Assembly (NCBI RefSeq): GCF_024763615.1 | Contig: NC_077222.1 | Span: forward strand, 62,372,001-62,436,000 | Direction of reading: 5' to 3' | From: Phlebotomus papatasi | Lineage: Eukaryota > Arthropoda > Insecta > Diptera > Psychodidae | DNA: 64,000 nucleotides | Shown: positions 31,261 to 42,799 of the stretch, piece after piece | How positions within the stretch are numbered: the stretch's first letter is position 1 | How the letters are laid out: each line of letters starts with the position of its first letter | Translations under genes and position numbers: made by a program | The notes under the pieces: model-generated | Databases searched by the model: none | What the model was told of the DNA's origin: nothing | The model's input: the letters and a program-made list of their open reading frames with translations, nothing else

Positions 31261-31823
31261 ACTGAGAGAACTCCGAAAAAGTTAAAATAACATTCCGGAA
31301 ATGTTAATTTTACCCTGCATTGATCTGAAATCGGTGTACACAGGGCTCTTCGTTATCCGGCCCTTCGTTATCCGGGTGACAGCTGCCAAACGCTGGCGGT
31401 TGATGTATTCAAAACGATTTTTTACGAAACATGCAGTTTGTCCAGAGTGAATTAATATGTTATTTTCATTTTATCAAAGTTTTTGATACACAATCGTGCT
31501 ACAAAATGAAACATTAACACACCACGAAGAAAATTGTGTTCTTTTTCGCCAGAAAATAAATTCACACAGCGCAAAAGAGAAAAATCGTTGACCAAAAAAC
31601 CAAAATGTCATTTTGTCCCCACGTCAGCCGGATAACGAAGAGTCGAGTGTAAATATTATGCCTTTTAGGTGTATTAGGGGTTAAACTTACCCTTTTCATG
31701 TTATTTTTACCCTTAAAAAGATGTAAAATTAACAATAAAAAATGTTGATATATTTTTACACCTAAAAAGTGTTAAGGTTATGAGTAAAAAAATGTTAATC
31801 GCACACCCGTTTTTTCTCAGTGT
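31261..31823. mobile_element. MITE family C, copy 2, carrying nested MITE D
   Basis: Outer ends ACTGAGAGAACTCC and GTTTTTTCTCAGTG match family C. It is interrupted at a TA by element D (31339-31649). Confidence 0.85.
31339..31649. mobile_element. MITE family D (CTCTTCGTTATCCGG ends), nested
   Basis: 311 bp with 22-bp imperfect inverted ends sharing CTCTTCGTTATCCGG. The flanking TA duplications at 31337-31338 and 31650-31651 are proven by the uninterrupted family C copy (GGTGTAAATATT). This fits a Tc1/mariner-type transposase. Confidence 0.9.
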
Positions 31824-33367
31824 ACTCATTGTTATTTAAATATGAGTGTATTTTTTTATAATTCTTTTTAAAACTTTCAATATAGAATCCATATAACATC
31901 ATTGTCCTATATCTGTGTTTTTTTTCTTTTCTGAGTTGGAATAAGATGTATGTTTCCTGCTGAAACTCGTTCAATTAAAAATAAAAGAACTTTTAAACGA
32001 ATTTGGAGGAAAACTTTGAGGATTTTGCTGAAACTCAGTCTGAAATAGTGCTACAATAACTAAGGAAAACCATTTTAAAAATGTGTTTGTTTACCGTCCA
32101 CACTTTTAAATGTTTATATTTTGATCAAGGGAGGAGGATGAAGAACTAAAATGCAGTGAATACTTTAGAAAATAAATGAATTAATTTCTAGCAAATCTAA
32201 TTTTAAAAGCATAAAGATAAAAAAAATGAAATAAAAAGTGTATTGAGTGGAACAATGAACGAAGCATGGGCTTCAGAAAGATATTCATTGGATGTACAAG
32301 TTGAGAAAAAAAATGTTGAGGCGCATAAGACGATGGAATATTTGCATAAATGCACGAAATGCATATAAATGGACGAACTGTGATATATTTTGAATATTTT
32401 CAAAAAAACATAAATTTTAATTACAAATGAGAATGTTGTAAAAGATTAACTAAATAGTATTAAATAATTATAAAGGAATTTATGTAAATAGACCTTGTAA
32501 TGATAATTCTTATTTAGAAATCCCATTAGAAGTAAAAAAAAAACATGATTAAGTGGAGTAATCTCCTATGTCCTCAAAACCCTTCTCTCACCACATGAAA
32601 AAAAGTAGATAATAAAAATTCCATGTAAAACTTATGCGTATCTATTGAATGAAAAAAAAAAATAATATTTAAACAATATTTATAGAGACTCGACGATGAA
32701 AATAAAATGTTTAGAAGAAAGGATAAAATTAGAAATGCAACGAAATGTCAATAAATTCGACTTTTGCGAAAAAAAAAACATTATTTCTTCAAACATTTTA
32801 ATTATTAAAAGTACTAAAGGAAAAAAAATTGTCTATCTCTTTGTAAAAGTGTGATTTCCATATCTTTGCAAAATAAATGGCGAGAAAAAAACATTGATGC
32901 AAAAAGCAAGAAAGTAAATAAGTAAACAATTTTAATGAGATGAAGAAAATTAATGTAAAAGTGAATGTAAGTAAAATAATCAAATGTTTTTTGCTGTGTA
33001 AAAACTTAAGAAAAAAAAAGGAAATTTTAGAATAATTATGATTTTTTCTGTCTCTTCTGTCATTCTGTATGATATTACAATAACGATATAAATAAAATTA
33101 TGAATGTACGTGCTAGTTGTTGTTTTTTTGCTTTGGCTTTTAGAATTTATTTAGCAAAAAAGTCAAAAATACGTTATTTTTATTATTTTGTTCAAATTTG
33201 AATTCGACAATGGGGGAATGCCCTTTAACTTGTCGAAACCCATATGGGCAAACATAACCTCAAAGTTATACATAACCTCATTCCCAGTCACAGAGTGCTC
33301 GCGGAAAAATCGTTTTTCTCATGTTTTCCTGTGATTATTTGTTGAAAATTGAGTGAATTTTGATCAA

Positions 33368-34219
33368 ATGGCCAATAAATCGACTTTGAGTGAATCTACA
33401 AATCTCGAGGATGAAGTATGGAATGAATTAGTGGCTATTCCCTCCGACGTTCCCGAACATCGAGACGTCTGCGAAAGATGCAGGTATATTCTCAGTTCCA
33501 GAAGCCCCTGCTGGTTAGTCATAACAGAATTTTAACCTTCCAGACGTCCTTCGACTGTGTGCTGGTGTCCCCATTTGCCAACCACTCCCCTAAACCCTAA
33601 ATCTCGCGTTATAATCCTGCAGCATCCGGCAGAAGAAAAGCGATGCCTCCAGACAGCAAAAATGCTCTCCCTGGGGCTCGCCAGCAACAAGTGCCTAATA
33701 TTCCGCGGCAAGAGATTTCCCACGCCCAAGCATGAATCAACCCTGAGGGAAATTCTCGATGATCCGCGTTCCCTTTTGCTCTATCCGAGCAAGAATTCCG
33801 TTCCCTTGGAAGAAATTCCCACCCATGAGGGTCCATTCAATCTCATCTTGCTGGATGGGACATGGTCCCAGGCCAAAGCAATCTACGCCAGCAACTCTTC
33901 TCTCCACCACATGCGCCAAGTGAAGCTAATCACGACAGGAAATAGCAATTATGTGATAAGAACTCAGCCCACTGAAGGGTGCCTAAGTACTCTGGAAACG
34001 GCAGCAGAAGTGCTTTCGATTGTGGAGTGCGATGGTATCTATCGGGATCAGTTGCTGAAACCACTTCATGCCCTCTGTGATTTCCAACTGAAGAACGGAG
34101 CTGTGACGCATCAGTCCAAGGAGTATCTCATCAAAACCAACCGATACCCCAAATTAATTGGCCGGAGGCTCCGGAAACTCCTCCGGCAGACAGAAGTAAC
34201 CGAAACAGAGAATCAATGA
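33368..34219 (+). CDS. DTWD2: DTWD2-type tRNA-uridine aminocarboxypropyltransferase
   Basis: DTW-domain enzymes transfer the 3-amino-3-carboxypropyl group of S-adenosylmethionine to a tRNA uridine (acp3U); DTWD2 acts at D-loop position 20a. Two exons, 33368-33483 and 33544-34219, flank a 60-nt intron (AG|GTATAT ... CTTCCAG|A). They give 263 aa, near the human size. The intron removes an in-frame stop. Seen in order: a zinc-knuckle-like CERCRRPSTVCWC (residues about 36-48), LQHPAEEKRCLQT, the signature LLDGTWSQAK, then QPTEGCLSTLE and a basic C-terminus. ATG 33368 is the first in-frame Met. The stop is 4 bp from the stop of the convergent GH31 gene, so the mRNA 3' ends must overlap. Confidence 0.92.
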
Positions 34220-34223
34220 TGGA

Positions 34224-34420
34224 CTAATTTATATTATGAGCTCTTACAAAGTATGGCAAGGTGTCCAGGGGGGCTCTGTAGCTGGGAAGCCAGCGAGGCC
34301 CTTGAAAAATCGTGTTGTCATTCCCATCTCTCCAGATGCCGTATGGCAGGAAGATCCCTCTTTCAGTGGTGTTGGGCTTGAGAACAGGAGCCACAATAAT
34401 GTCCTCTCCCAAAAGATATT
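34224..34420 (-). CDS. GH31 gene exon 2
   Basis: The acceptor TTTATTTCACTTTTAG leads into AATATC. It encodes the last 65 residues: QYLLGEDIIVAPVLKP, IFLPYGIWRDG, ending YFVRAHNIN. AATATAAA overlaps the final codons and may serve as a non-canonical poly(A) signal, giving almost no 3' UTR. Confidence 0.85.
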
Positions 34421-35916
34421 CTAAAAGTGAAATAAATTTGTTTAAAAACTGAAAACTTCTTTTTTTTGTAATTGATAGGGGAAAGCGCGCTATTTTCGGA
34501 CGACTCAAGCTTCGGACAATTCTTTTAGGTGGGATTCCTTCATAATCACACCTATTGTGATACTCCGATTTTCTAAAAGTACTCTGATCGAGCTGAAATT
34601 CACAGGGTATATATTTTGAACATCCCTGATGCCGAAAATGGTAGTCCGCCATTTTCGGGTCCGGCCGTCCGTAGTACGCAATATCTCCGGTTTGGAAAGA
34701 GATATCTTCATAATTTTTTTTTAAATAGGGTAAATGTCCTAATTCAAAACCATTTCCAGACGCTTTAACTTTAACAGAAGATTCAACACTTAAAGTTCAT
34801 ATTTTTTCTAAAGAGAATTACATAAATTTGCTCCTTGACTCTTCTAGAATGTTACTGTTTAGTGAAAATTTTTTAAATAGAATTTGAAAACTTCTTAAAT
34901 ACAAGAAAAATACGCGAGCGTAAAATGCTTCTATTGGAAACATATTAATCCAAATGGAGACAAGGGAAAGTTTCTAATTGGAGACAAACAGTGTAAGTGA
35001 AACCGCGACGAAAGGCTTCCAAAACCTTGTTGATTTGCTCCTGTATGCAGGATTTGTTCTTATTCCTGGTCTTTTCTCATCTAAAACAGTAAGAGAATCT
35101 CTCCAAAAAATCATATTTCCGGGGTTTCCTATTGAAGCATTTGCAGACACTTCAGAAAAACCCTTTTTGTTCCCGAAATAGGTAATTATTTCATTTGAAA
35201 ACTTCACGTACCGTTAACAATAAAGATTAGCACTTAATATAACTAAAATTATCCAGAAATATGACATAAATGTTAAACAAAAGGAATAAATAACAGTCAC
35301 CTCATTGTGTTTTTCATTGGAAAACATGGTCTATCGATGAAAAATTCGATGGTGAAAAGGTACACTTTTAATTTTTCTGAGAAATTAACAAATTAAAATT
35401 TGTGAATATGAATGGATTTTCGTTTTATTTTGAGCAAAATTAACTAAATAATGAAAGTGTGGTATAGAAAATATATAAATATAATAATTTAGTACTGTAT
35501 TTATCATGAAAACAATGACGTTTCCATTTGGAGTAGCGAAAAATTTCCATTTGGAGCAGGTTTTGAATTAGCTTAATTTACCCTATACCTACTTGTGCGT
35601 ACGACGATTTCTATGCTATTAGTTTTTTGAAAAATCGGTTCTAAACCGGTTTAAAACCGTTTTTCTAGGTTTTCTCGAAATTGGCCTATGCAATTTGAAC
35701 CATTTTATGTTCATGTTGTAGCGCTACTTAGTAGACCAATTTAAAAAAAAAATTGGAGATTGCACCATGATCTCTCGAGATATTTCAAGTTGAAGATTGC
35801 AATTTTAAGAAATTTTGCTCGTAGCGTCGGGTAGGAAAAAAAACGAGAGAAGCGGCGTGACACCTGGTATTGCGCCATTTCTCCTACTCTCTCTCTCTCG
35901 CTCTCTCCTGTATATA

Positions 35917-35949
<33 letters not shown>

Positions 35950-38608
35950 CCGCGAGATTTTTCGCGGATTTTCAGGGGCCACGAAATTTCTCGCGAATTT
36001 TCGCGGGTCGCGAAATTTTTCGCGGATTTTCAGGGGCCGCGAGATTTTTCGCGGATTTTCAGTGGCCACGAAATTTTCGCGGGTTGCGAAATTTTTCGTG
36101 GATTTTCAGGGGCCGCGACATTTTTCGCGAATTTTCCAGGGTCGCGAAATATTTCGCGGATTTTCACGGGTCGTGAAATTCTTCGCGGATTTTCAGGGGC
36201 CGGGAGATTTTTCGCGGATTTTCAGGGACCACGCAATTCTTCACGAATTTTCGCGGGTCGTGAAATTCCTCGCGGATTTTCAGGGGTCGCGAAATTTTTC
36301 GCTGATTTTCGCAGGTCGTTAAATTTTTCGCGGATTTTGCACTTCTTAAGCCCAAAACGATAAGTGTGATGTCAAGTTGGAGGGCTTGATCTCTCGTAGT
36401 TTCTGAGAAAATCGATTTTAAAGTTTTTTAGACAATTTTATGCATTTTTCTTCCAATTTTCCTTAGTTTCAAGTGAAGTTTTGCATATGTCAAGCCTGAA
36501 AGAGACTCTAATTCTAAATGGATGTAAAGTTTGAGGCCTCTATCTCTCATAGTTTCCGAGATAATCGACTTTAAAGATTTTCAGACACTTTTTTGAATTT
36601 CTTATCCAATTTTCCTCATTAATAACGATAATATGTTTCATACACTTTAAGAATTACGAAATATGCATTATTTATGTATAAATATCGTTCGGGTTTGCCA
36701 CAATCCAAATTTGCAATGAAGGAATCGCACCTCTATAAGCTGATCTAGGCTTTTCACTGGCTATAATGATTTTTGTTCAATGCTTGAGTCATCCGAAGAT
36801 AGGGCACTTGCCTCCACTTTCTTACGGTCGAAAGTTTCCTGGGCTCGCATATTTGCAGCGTAGAGCCACCAAATGGGCAAATTTACAGGATGCCCATCTG
36901 ACTTGGCTTCCTTGAAGAGATCCATGAATGTTCCCAAATATTTAAAGTGGAGCTTGAGGAATTTGTGAGTTAAATCCACAGTTTCCTCATCAAATTCCCA
37001 CGGAGGCACTACAAAAGCCATTGAGGGAGTAAAAACAGCCGCCTGCATCCAGCGAATATACATGTCCTTGGTTAAATCAGCAATATGCCCAGATCCAATG
37101 GGAACCATCAAGAAGTAATAACCATTTAGATTTGTCTGCAGAATCTTGGGAATTAGAGCTTCCAAACCATTTTGAATGTCCCAGCGATTGTCGAAATCCG
37201 GGAGCTTCACGAGCAAGGGTAAATCTTGAGTGCAAAACCCAGTCCGGATAATTGTCTCACCGCTATACTCGGCCAGAGCTCTCAGGGAATCAATGGTGAA
37301 TTGAACAGGATGTAAACTCGGGGGAACTCCCTCGTAATTGGGATCATTGGGAACAGAATCAAACTCACCGCCCTCAAAGTAGAAGTTTTCCACACCCAAG
37401 GTCTGAAGATTCCTAAGGCGAGATAGGAACCACCTTACAGCTTCAACTTTGGTGAAGTCTATGGCTGCAGTCCTGTCGAAATTTACATGAGTGTTCTGAT
37501 GACTTTTCACAAAGAATCCCCTGGAGAGAGCTTCCTGGAAGTATGGATTGCATTTTTCATGGATAACTGGAGTTATGGTGAGTGTCAGAAGGATTTGATA
37601 CCTCCTCAGGTACCTAATCAATCCCTGAACACTGAAAAATTTTATAGGATCGAATTCCAGAGCTCCCTGGCATATTTCCCATGAGCGGTCCAGAATTATG
37701 CTGGACGTATTGAAGCCATAACGTACAAGATTATGCACAAAATCTTCCAAATGGGTCCTATTGCTATCCCTAAGAATCCATTTGGGAAACTGAATGACCC
37801 TTCGATCGGGGTAATGTTGAGGTTTTCCTAGGAATCTCTTTATAGCTGCTTGATGAGCAGTCCTGGCATCTGAAGCCACTCCAATGGTGTAATTGAAACA
37901 GAAGCCATGATCATAGGTGTAATAAGGACTCTGCTTCTTGGCAGCGAAGCATAAATGATTGGGTTTGCGATTCAGGAAGAGGGGAGTCTCTGGACTAAAA
38001 TAGAGGAACATTCCTTTGGAAGTAACCCAGTATCTTTCAGAGATTAGAGAATGAGCAGATGTTTTGGGCAAATAGGCATAATCTGTAAATTGAAGATACT
38101 GAGATGGCCAGTATTGATAGTACCCCTGAGGTCCTGCAAACCAATTGCTCCCATCCGGAGACACCAGATCAAAGCAGTGCTCCACGAAATCATCCAAACG
38201 GTCTCCTGCCCATAGGGTTTGATTTATTTGAAACAGACCAAATCCATCCTCATCAGCAATTTGGTTGAAGCTGACAAATCCCTCGCGACTTCTAAGTATA
38301 TATGCCCCATTCCCATGATCCTCAACTCTAACATCCCAGCCTAGATTGGTTCCCATGCGGACAAGTTGGACCAGGGTACGATTCTTATGGATACTGTACG
38401 TTACTCCGTCTTCTGTAAGCTCAAACTCAAACTGAACATGGACTCCGGCTTTTGGGAAGTACACCCGCAGGACATCATCAAAGGGAGTAACCCAGTGAAT
38501 TATGAAAACTTCCACCAGGACAAAAATCACAGTGGCTGTAATCCCAGCTGCTCCCCACTTAAATGCGGATTTATACTTGGATTTTTCCTGAACACGTTTT
38601 TTCTCCAT
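34224..38608 (-). CDS. Membrane-anchored GH31 glycosidase-like protein (MYORG/tobi branch)
   Basis: Glycoside hydrolase family 31 member with an N-terminal membrane anchor, expected in the secretory pathway with its catalytic part lumenal. Exons 38608-36826 and 34420-34224 flank a 2405-nt intron; the junction (C plus AA = Gln) restores QYLLGEDIIVAPVL of GH31. 659 aa. A basic N-terminus and a hydrophobic segment at about 19-40 predict type II topology. Family landmarks: RTGFCTQDLP, DFDNRW (471-476), LPIWWL, then the beta-sandwich start. The usual nucleophile motif FDAGE reads FEGGE (Glu412), and the usual PDMIGG reads PIGSG, so activity may be altered or lost. The start is the first in-frame ATG, with TAG 36 nt upstream. 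Insect tobi and vertebrate MYORG are the nearest families I recognise. Confidence 0.88.
34431..34436 (+). promoter_or_regulatory. DTWD2 candidate poly(A) signal
   Basis: AATAAA about 210 bases past the DTWD2 stop. Its use would place the whole last exon of the opposing GH31 gene inside the DTWD2 3' UTR, in antisense. Confidence 0.5.
35880..35949. repeat. CT- and TA-rich microsatellites
   Basis: A pyrimidine CT tract (about 35881-35908) followed by a TA tract to 35949, directly before the 29-bp minisatellite. Confidence 0.95.
35950..36340. repeat. 29-bp minisatellite in the GH31 intron
   Basis: About 13.5 diverged copies of a 29-bp unit (core CGCGAAATTTTTCGCGGAT, then TTTCAGGGGC). Each unit holds the internal palindrome CGCGAAATTTTTCGCG. 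Because 29 is not a multiple of three, all frames stay open over long stretches and produce spurious ORFs on both strands. Confidence 0.95.
36826..38608 (-). CDS. GH31 gene exon 1
   Basis: A 1783-nt exon encoding residues 1-594 plus one base. The donor GAC|C|GTAAGA lies before a readthrough tail (RKKVEASALSSDD...) that has no GH31 similarity, which supports splicing here. Confidence 0.88.
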
Positions 38609-38623
38609 GATTATCTTGGACAA

Positions 38624-38659
38624 ACTGAAGCAGATTCCCTACCTTCCAGAAGTTTTATA
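38624..38659 (-). promoter_or_regulatory. GH31 gene core promoter (TATA plus initiator)
   Basis: TATAAAA occupies 38659-38653 on the minus strand. TCAGT, an arthropod initiator, is at 38628-38624, which places +1 near 38626, 33 bases from the TATA start. The resulting 5' UTR would be only about 18 nt. Confidence 0.6.
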
Positions 38660-39566
38660 TCACCAATCAGGGAAGATAATCTTAAGTAACAATCCCTGTA
38701 TCCCCTTATCTCTCATAGCAGGGGCTGTTAGATGGCAATAGAGACACCCACAATCCATTCTAGTAAGATCTCACTTTTTATTTCTGTATAATCATTATAA
38801 TGTTTAATCAATATAATTTTTTTGTCTGAATGCAATAATATCTTTTTTTTTAATTTTCTCTAAAAATGATCTTCATTTTCACTAATGACTCAGTATATCT
38901 TGCAATTAAATGCTTCATTCATCTGAAACAATTATAATACTTGGTATGTCCTTTTTTCATCATGGATGGAACAGAGGGAGAATATTCTTTCATTAAAGTA
39001 ATGTACAAAAATTGTATCTATTAGAAAATGTATTGATTTTCTAATAAAAGAAAAACAAAAAATAACATTATCAATTATACTCACTTAATTTATGTACAAC
39101 ACATATACAGAAAAATAGTGGGAGATGTGAAAGTGTGCACCAAGGAATTTTATTTTTGATCTGAGAAGAGGGATTGCATTAGAAAAATTTGTGTTTTTTT
39201 TTTTCTTTCATTTTGTGCAAACACAAGAAGTAACTAACCATTTAATTTATTTTCCCACTCCAGTATCACCTTCAGGAATAAGGGGGAAAGTAGTACAATT
39301 TTTGCTTGCTAATCACATCAAAAGAAAGGTGAGAATGCTTTATTCTCTCTTTCACTATATTACAATTTTTTTTCCTTGACTTGACCCTAGTTGCGAGATA
39401 AAGGCGAGGTAGAGATTAACTGCAAAAGAACTTCAGAAATTTCTGACACAATCGCACTGAAACTAATAAATTAAAACTAAACTAACAAATAAAATAACTC
39501 CGTCATAAAATGAAGAAATACATTAAGATAAGGCAAATAATATTAAATTTATTGATTACTGTAGTA

Positions 39567-39762
39567 GGGGGAAGTAGGGCAGCTTTGAAATTGGACTTTT
39601 TCCTCCTATTTGTTGATGGAACTAAATCTTATAACGCACTTTAGTTTCACAATTAGTTTGAGTGTGGATCTAAATTTATAGTAAGGTTCAGTTCCGTATT
39701 AAAGTAGGAGAACAAGGCTCAATTTCAAAACTATTCCAATTCAAAAATGTTCCATTTCCCTC
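39567..39762. mobile_element. MITE family I, copy 2
   Basis: 196 bp flanked by TA, more diverged. Left end GGGGGAAGTAGGGCAGCTTT. Intergenic, upstream of the GH31 gene. Confidence 0.8.
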
Positions 39763-40089
39763 TACGTATGAATTCTAGAACAGAAGTAAGAAAATTTCAA
39801 GATTTGTTTTCTGCAATTTGAAATACCTAGTTCCATTTTATTTTTCAAATATCTGCAGTGTTTTCTTTAATATCAAAATTTTTAAATCCGTATTTAAATA
39901 CATGGTTAGTTTTCTTTTTAATTGGATTTTGTTTTAAAAATTTAAGTCAAGACAGTTTCAATTGCAATTCTTAAAAATATATCCTATGCTTTGTTCTTGA
40001 ATATAATTTTTTTTTAAGTTTTTGCATTGCGTTTTTTAGGTTTTACATACTGAAATATTTAATTTGAGTGTTTTTAAACAAGGGTTCAA

Positions 40090-40262
40090 ACTCGTCTGTC
40101 GGTCCAAGAGTATTTTATATATTATTGAATTCAGTCAGAACAAGTGAACAATGAATATCCAATACCCAGTTCCGGTCAGAATCAGAAAAAATTCCTACCT
40201 CCACTCACAGACTTGAACTCAGAATTTTGTAGGCTACTGCTCTACTACTGACCCCTGGCTTT
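40090..40262 (-). mobile_element. tRNA-related SINE, copy 1
   Basis: On the minus strand a box A-like segment (GTCAGTAGTAGAGCAGTAGC, 40255-40232) is followed by a box B-like GAGTTCAAGTC (40220-40210) at tRNA spacing. A non-tRNA body shared with copy 2 follows (TTTTTTCTGATTCTGACC). Confidence 0.55.
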
Positions 40263-40299
40263 GTTTGCTTTGAATAAAAATTCTGCTTGACCTAATCCC

Positions 40300-40440
40300 A
40301 TTTGAGAAAACAAAAGGTCTTCAGTTCAAGTCTGAGCAAACGCGCGATTTTTTTCTGTTTCTGACGAGAACTGAGGATTTGGTGTTCAATCCTTCTTACT
40401 GAAACCAATAAAATCTTTAAGTTGCCAATCATGGACTTGA
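40300..40440 (+). mobile_element. tRNA-related SINE, copy 2 (5'-truncated, opposite orientation)
   Basis: From CAGTTCAAGTCTGAGC (box B-like) through TTTTTTCTGTTTCTGACGA and GAACTGAGGATTTGG it parallels copy 1, head to head with it. Box A is missing. Confidence 0.5.
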
Positions 40441-40470
40441 ACTTATGAAGTTCAAATAAAAAATAAATAT

Positions 40471-40918
40471 TTGATAAGGAAAATTTCATAAAGTCAAATC
40501 TAATTTCCCTTCCGTTCTTAAAAGTTTTGCGTATCTATCTTACTCTTTTGCATTCTTCTTTTTTTGAACATCACACTAAGACCGTCTTCAGACTAGAGGT
40601 TTAGCTCAGTTCCCGGGGGTCTCAAAACCTTAAACAGCAACCGATTGTATTGATTTTTCAAAATGTAATAGGTCATTTGCCCTTAGTAATCCAATTCTAA
40701 GTCAAAATTTTCCAAAAAATCTTGACTGATAAGATATTAGAGAAGTTAAGCCATATGGCTAAGCCTTAGGTCTGAAGCCCGTATAAATTAAATTTAGTTC
40801 AATCCAATATTCAGACCAAAAGAGTGGAGTAGACTAATGCAAATCTTTAAAGAAAGGAACGCACATTTTGATTTAACGAAATGTTACGGAACTTAAAGGT
40901 GTGCCGGAGGCATAAGGA
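40471..40918. mobile_element. inverted-repeat element S, copy 1, split by MITE F4
   Basis: The halves 40471-40578 and 40784-40918 are each other's complement (AAATTTCATAAAGTCAAATC ... CTTAAAAGTTTTGCG, and the reverse ending GGTGTGCCGGAGGCATA). Confidence 0.7.
40579..40783. mobile_element. MITE family F, copy 4, inserted in element S1
   Basis: About 205 bp, CCGTCTTCAGACTAGAGG to GGTCTGAAGCCCG, sitting in the middle of an S element whose two halves resume on either side. Confidence 0.85.
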
Positions 40919-41221
40919 ATTTTGTAAAGGAATCAAGTGGTAACAATTTAATAAGAGATGTCAAAGTATCTCAGCTTTACGGAATGCTCGAACTCACGAG
41001 ATAGAGATCTCCGTGAATTATCTTACCCATCTTACCACATGAGTTTTAGGTCGATCACGGTTCAAAAATTTAAATAAAAAGAATTGGTAGAGCTGTTAAG
41101 AACAGTTGATAACAGGAGAACAGACTCCCTTAAACAATATAGATTTATAAGTTGGTCAAAAATGGTCAAAAATCGATATCTCTTACCGTATAGCTTTTCT
41201 AGATCAAAAGAATATAATATA

Positions 41222-41454
41222 GGGTAAAGTGGTACAAGCTGGACGCAATGGTACAATTTGGACAAGGTTTTTTTCTTGATAAATTTAGTAATTCATTTTT
41301 ATTTGTATATTTTTAATGCTATAGTTTTATAATTTGGTTCCTTGTGCTTAAAAGCAAATTTTGTACTATATTTATCAAGAAAAAAGCCATGTCCAACTTG
41401 TACCGGCGAATTTTCCTGCTTGTAACACTATGTCCAACTTATATCACTTTACCC
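41222..41454. mobile_element. MITE family H, copy 2
   Basis: 233 bp flanked by TA, same ends and interior as copy 1. Intergenic. Confidence 0.9.
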
Positions 41455-42799
41455 TATGCGGCCGACAGATAAAATATTCGAACGAAATAAATCATTTATG
41501 GACTATATTAACTCATTACTGATTGGAACCGATGCAAATTGGTCGAAAATTTAAGTAACATTCCAAAAGGCATGGGTGAATTTTGACCTTTAAAATACAA
41601 AGAGAATTTTCCAGTCATGGGCATGTATAGAATAAATATTCTCTTGGACTACCCTCAGAACAGATCCGGAAAGGAAAGGAATACGTGGTACAGTTTTCGA
41701 GAAAACCTAAAAACATATAGTTTTGGAGTAAAAGCAAGGGGAAGAATATAAAAAAAAACATCTCTAAAAATTGTTTTTCAGAAGAGGTCTCCGAGGACCG
41801 ATAAATTTGATATCTCTTACGTTTCGCCCTCTAGACTAGACCGGAAACAAATTTAAAAATGAGGAATTTATATTGCCAGTTCCTTCTTTGAGTTCAAGCA
41901 GTAAATTTTCCTTAACTGCAATTCTTTAAATATATAGTATTTATTCTTATATATCTATGTACTAAAAAATCAATTTTCTTTATATTCTTTAATTTTAGAA
42001 CACTAAACTCTTGCAATTCCTTTATATTGGATTTGATTTGGATCTTAGAATTGATAAATAATACCAAGATTTCTTATTTAATTTTATTAAAGAAGTCAAA
42101 AGATCCTAAAATATCCTTTAACAAATTGTTATCTTTAAATATCTTCTGTTAATTTTTAATAAATCAAAATTTCCGGACGTAAAATTTATTCTTCAGATTT
42201 TATAATAGTGATTTTTTTAATTTTTCGATCTTCAATTTATTTTAAATTATAAATGGAATGATTGAATTTTACTTTTTCACAAGATCTAATTTCAAAAAGA
42301 ATATTTTTAATATAACTTAATCTTAGAATAATATCTTGAAATTTTCCTGATCTTCATTATTTCCATAATTTATTATTGAATTTAAAAAAAAAACTTGAAA
42401 AAGTTTGTTCTTAACTCAATATTCAGATGTTATCATGAGTTTGACCTATCCCTGAATCTCTGAATGTTGAATCGTGCATCTGAATGTTCTTATTCTTTTC
42501 AGAAGCATAATTCGTATATCGTTTTTAGGAATTTTATTTAATAATTTGAGTTTTTGTACATTTAAGCTGTAAGCTGAAAATTTTATTTGCCCTTCTTAAT
42601 GATGCGTTAGCGAGATTTGCCATACCTATATTTATTATTCGATGTACATTAGTGTTGCGATATGTGATAAATTTCAGGTTTAATCCCAGTCAAATCTGTT
42701 CTAACTTTCACTTCAAGCTGAAGTAAATTAGCTTCTAAATTAGGTGATAGGTCATACTCTTTTCAATTGCTAGTAAAGTAGCAGAGTGAAAATTAAGTT

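Larger units (their letters stand above)
27460..33300. other. intergenic region between rn and DTWD2
   Basis: AT-rich, no gene seen. Contains F2, W, U, F3, X and the C2/D nest. 31.85-33.2 kb is low-complexity AT-rich DNA with nothing further that I recognise. Confidence 0.5.

Noticed and set aside
33484..33543. DTWD2 frame ending at 33535
   Set aside because: That stop lies in a 60-nt intron; removing it restores CERCRRPSTVCWC.
35815..36363. Long open frames on both strands across the GH31 intron
   Set aside because: They are products of the 29-bp minisatellite, whose period keeps frames open; the residues simply repeat (for example FSRIF and FRGFSG).
36761..36825. GH31 reading frame continuing to a stop at 36761
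   Set aside because: The tail has no GH31 similarity, while splicing at 36826 to 34420 restores the conserved QYLLGEDIIVAPVL segment.
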